DNA from: Aphrophora alni
Taxonomy: Eukaryota > Arthropoda > Insecta > Hemiptera > Aphrophoridae
Length of the DNA stretch: 64,000 nt
NCBI GenBank assembly: GCA_963513935.1
Contig: OY740765.1
Coordinates: forward strand, 145,951,618-146,015,617
Direction: 5' to 3'
Shown here: piece after piece, positions 63,481-64,000 of the stretch
Position numbering within the stretch: position 1 is the stretch's first letter
Layout of the letters: every line of letters starts with the position of its first letter
Translations under genes and position numbers: made by a program
Notes under the pieces: model-generated
Databases searched by the model: none
Told to the model about the DNA's origin: nothing
The model's input: the letters and a program-made list of their open reading frames with translations, nothing else

Positions 63481-64000
63481 TGTATGACATGTGTGCTGAA
63501 TATTTGAGGATTAAAATGTAAACAGATATTGTAACATTTAATAGTCATATTTTAGGACTATTTAATAGACATTCATGCATATTTTGTCTGGTTTTTAAAA
63601 CCAATGTTACGTAACAGAAATCTATATTCTGTCCACGTAAGCTCATGAATATTATTATTTTGAAATTGAAACTCGTTTATTATTTAGTTTTATGGTTATT
63701 AAAAGTTTAATTCCATTTATTTCATACTTTTCGGCGTAGCCCTAAAACATAATTGTTTACGAACTAGTACAACAAATATGAATGTATGAACAATACCTGT
63801 AGGCTACATATTTATTAGTATTATTTAATAAAAAACGACGTAATGTACATTATTAAAAGTTCAAGGAAAAGTAGGACAACAAACCAAACTGTTGTTCTTG
63901 TTTCACTTTTCAATGAAAGTGTCGAGATGGCATCTACTAAATCAAAATAAAGATGACAGTTACGTTTTTATTTTCCAAATCTATTTATTCTCCAGTTCTC

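Overview
This window reads as nuclear DNA of an insect. It is AT-rich (roughly 70%), contains insect-type TTAGG repeats, and is full of decayed LINEs, MITEs and microsatellites. The repeat style resembles large hemipteran genomes such as planthoppers and leafhoppers, but the species is a guess.

The only host gene I can support is the orphan nuclear receptor seven-up (svp, COUP-TF/NR2F group) on the + strand. A GC-richer promoter region (about 1440-1600) carries a CCAAT box, a CACGTG E-box, a possible G-quadruplex and a TCAGTC initiator. It is followed by a 5' UTR and a first coding exon ending at 2427. That exon encodes the N-terminus and the first three cysteines of the first DNA-binding zinc finger. 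The next exon (56809-56958) supplies the fourth cysteine, the whole second finger and the start of the C-terminal extension. The two exons are separated by a 54,381-bp phase-1 intron that interrupts the P-box glycine codon. The ligand-binding domain must lie beyond 64000, because 56959-64000 is again intron.

The large intron holds no other host gene that I can recognise. It is built from (i) 3'-end or internal fragments of several non-LTR retrotransposons, on both strands; (ii) a Merlin-type DNA transposon relic with 119-bp terminal inverted repeats and half a transposase; (iii) foldback MITEs; (iv) an 11-copy family of about 150 bp, SINE-like in size; (v) a tRNA-derived SINE; (vi) a dispersed element, one copy of which has expanded internally into about ten 104-138 bp units, most carrying runs of the telomere motif TTAGG; (vii) elements with a recurrent CTGANGA-hairpin-GAAAC motif that resembles a hammerhead ribozyme core; and (viii) long TC, GT/GA, AAG and TA microsatellites. 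Several stretches remain unexplained; a few, with higher complexity and receptor half-sites or E-boxes, could be svp enhancers.

All family assignments rest on reading translations and repeats by eye. Boundaries of degenerate elements are approximate.
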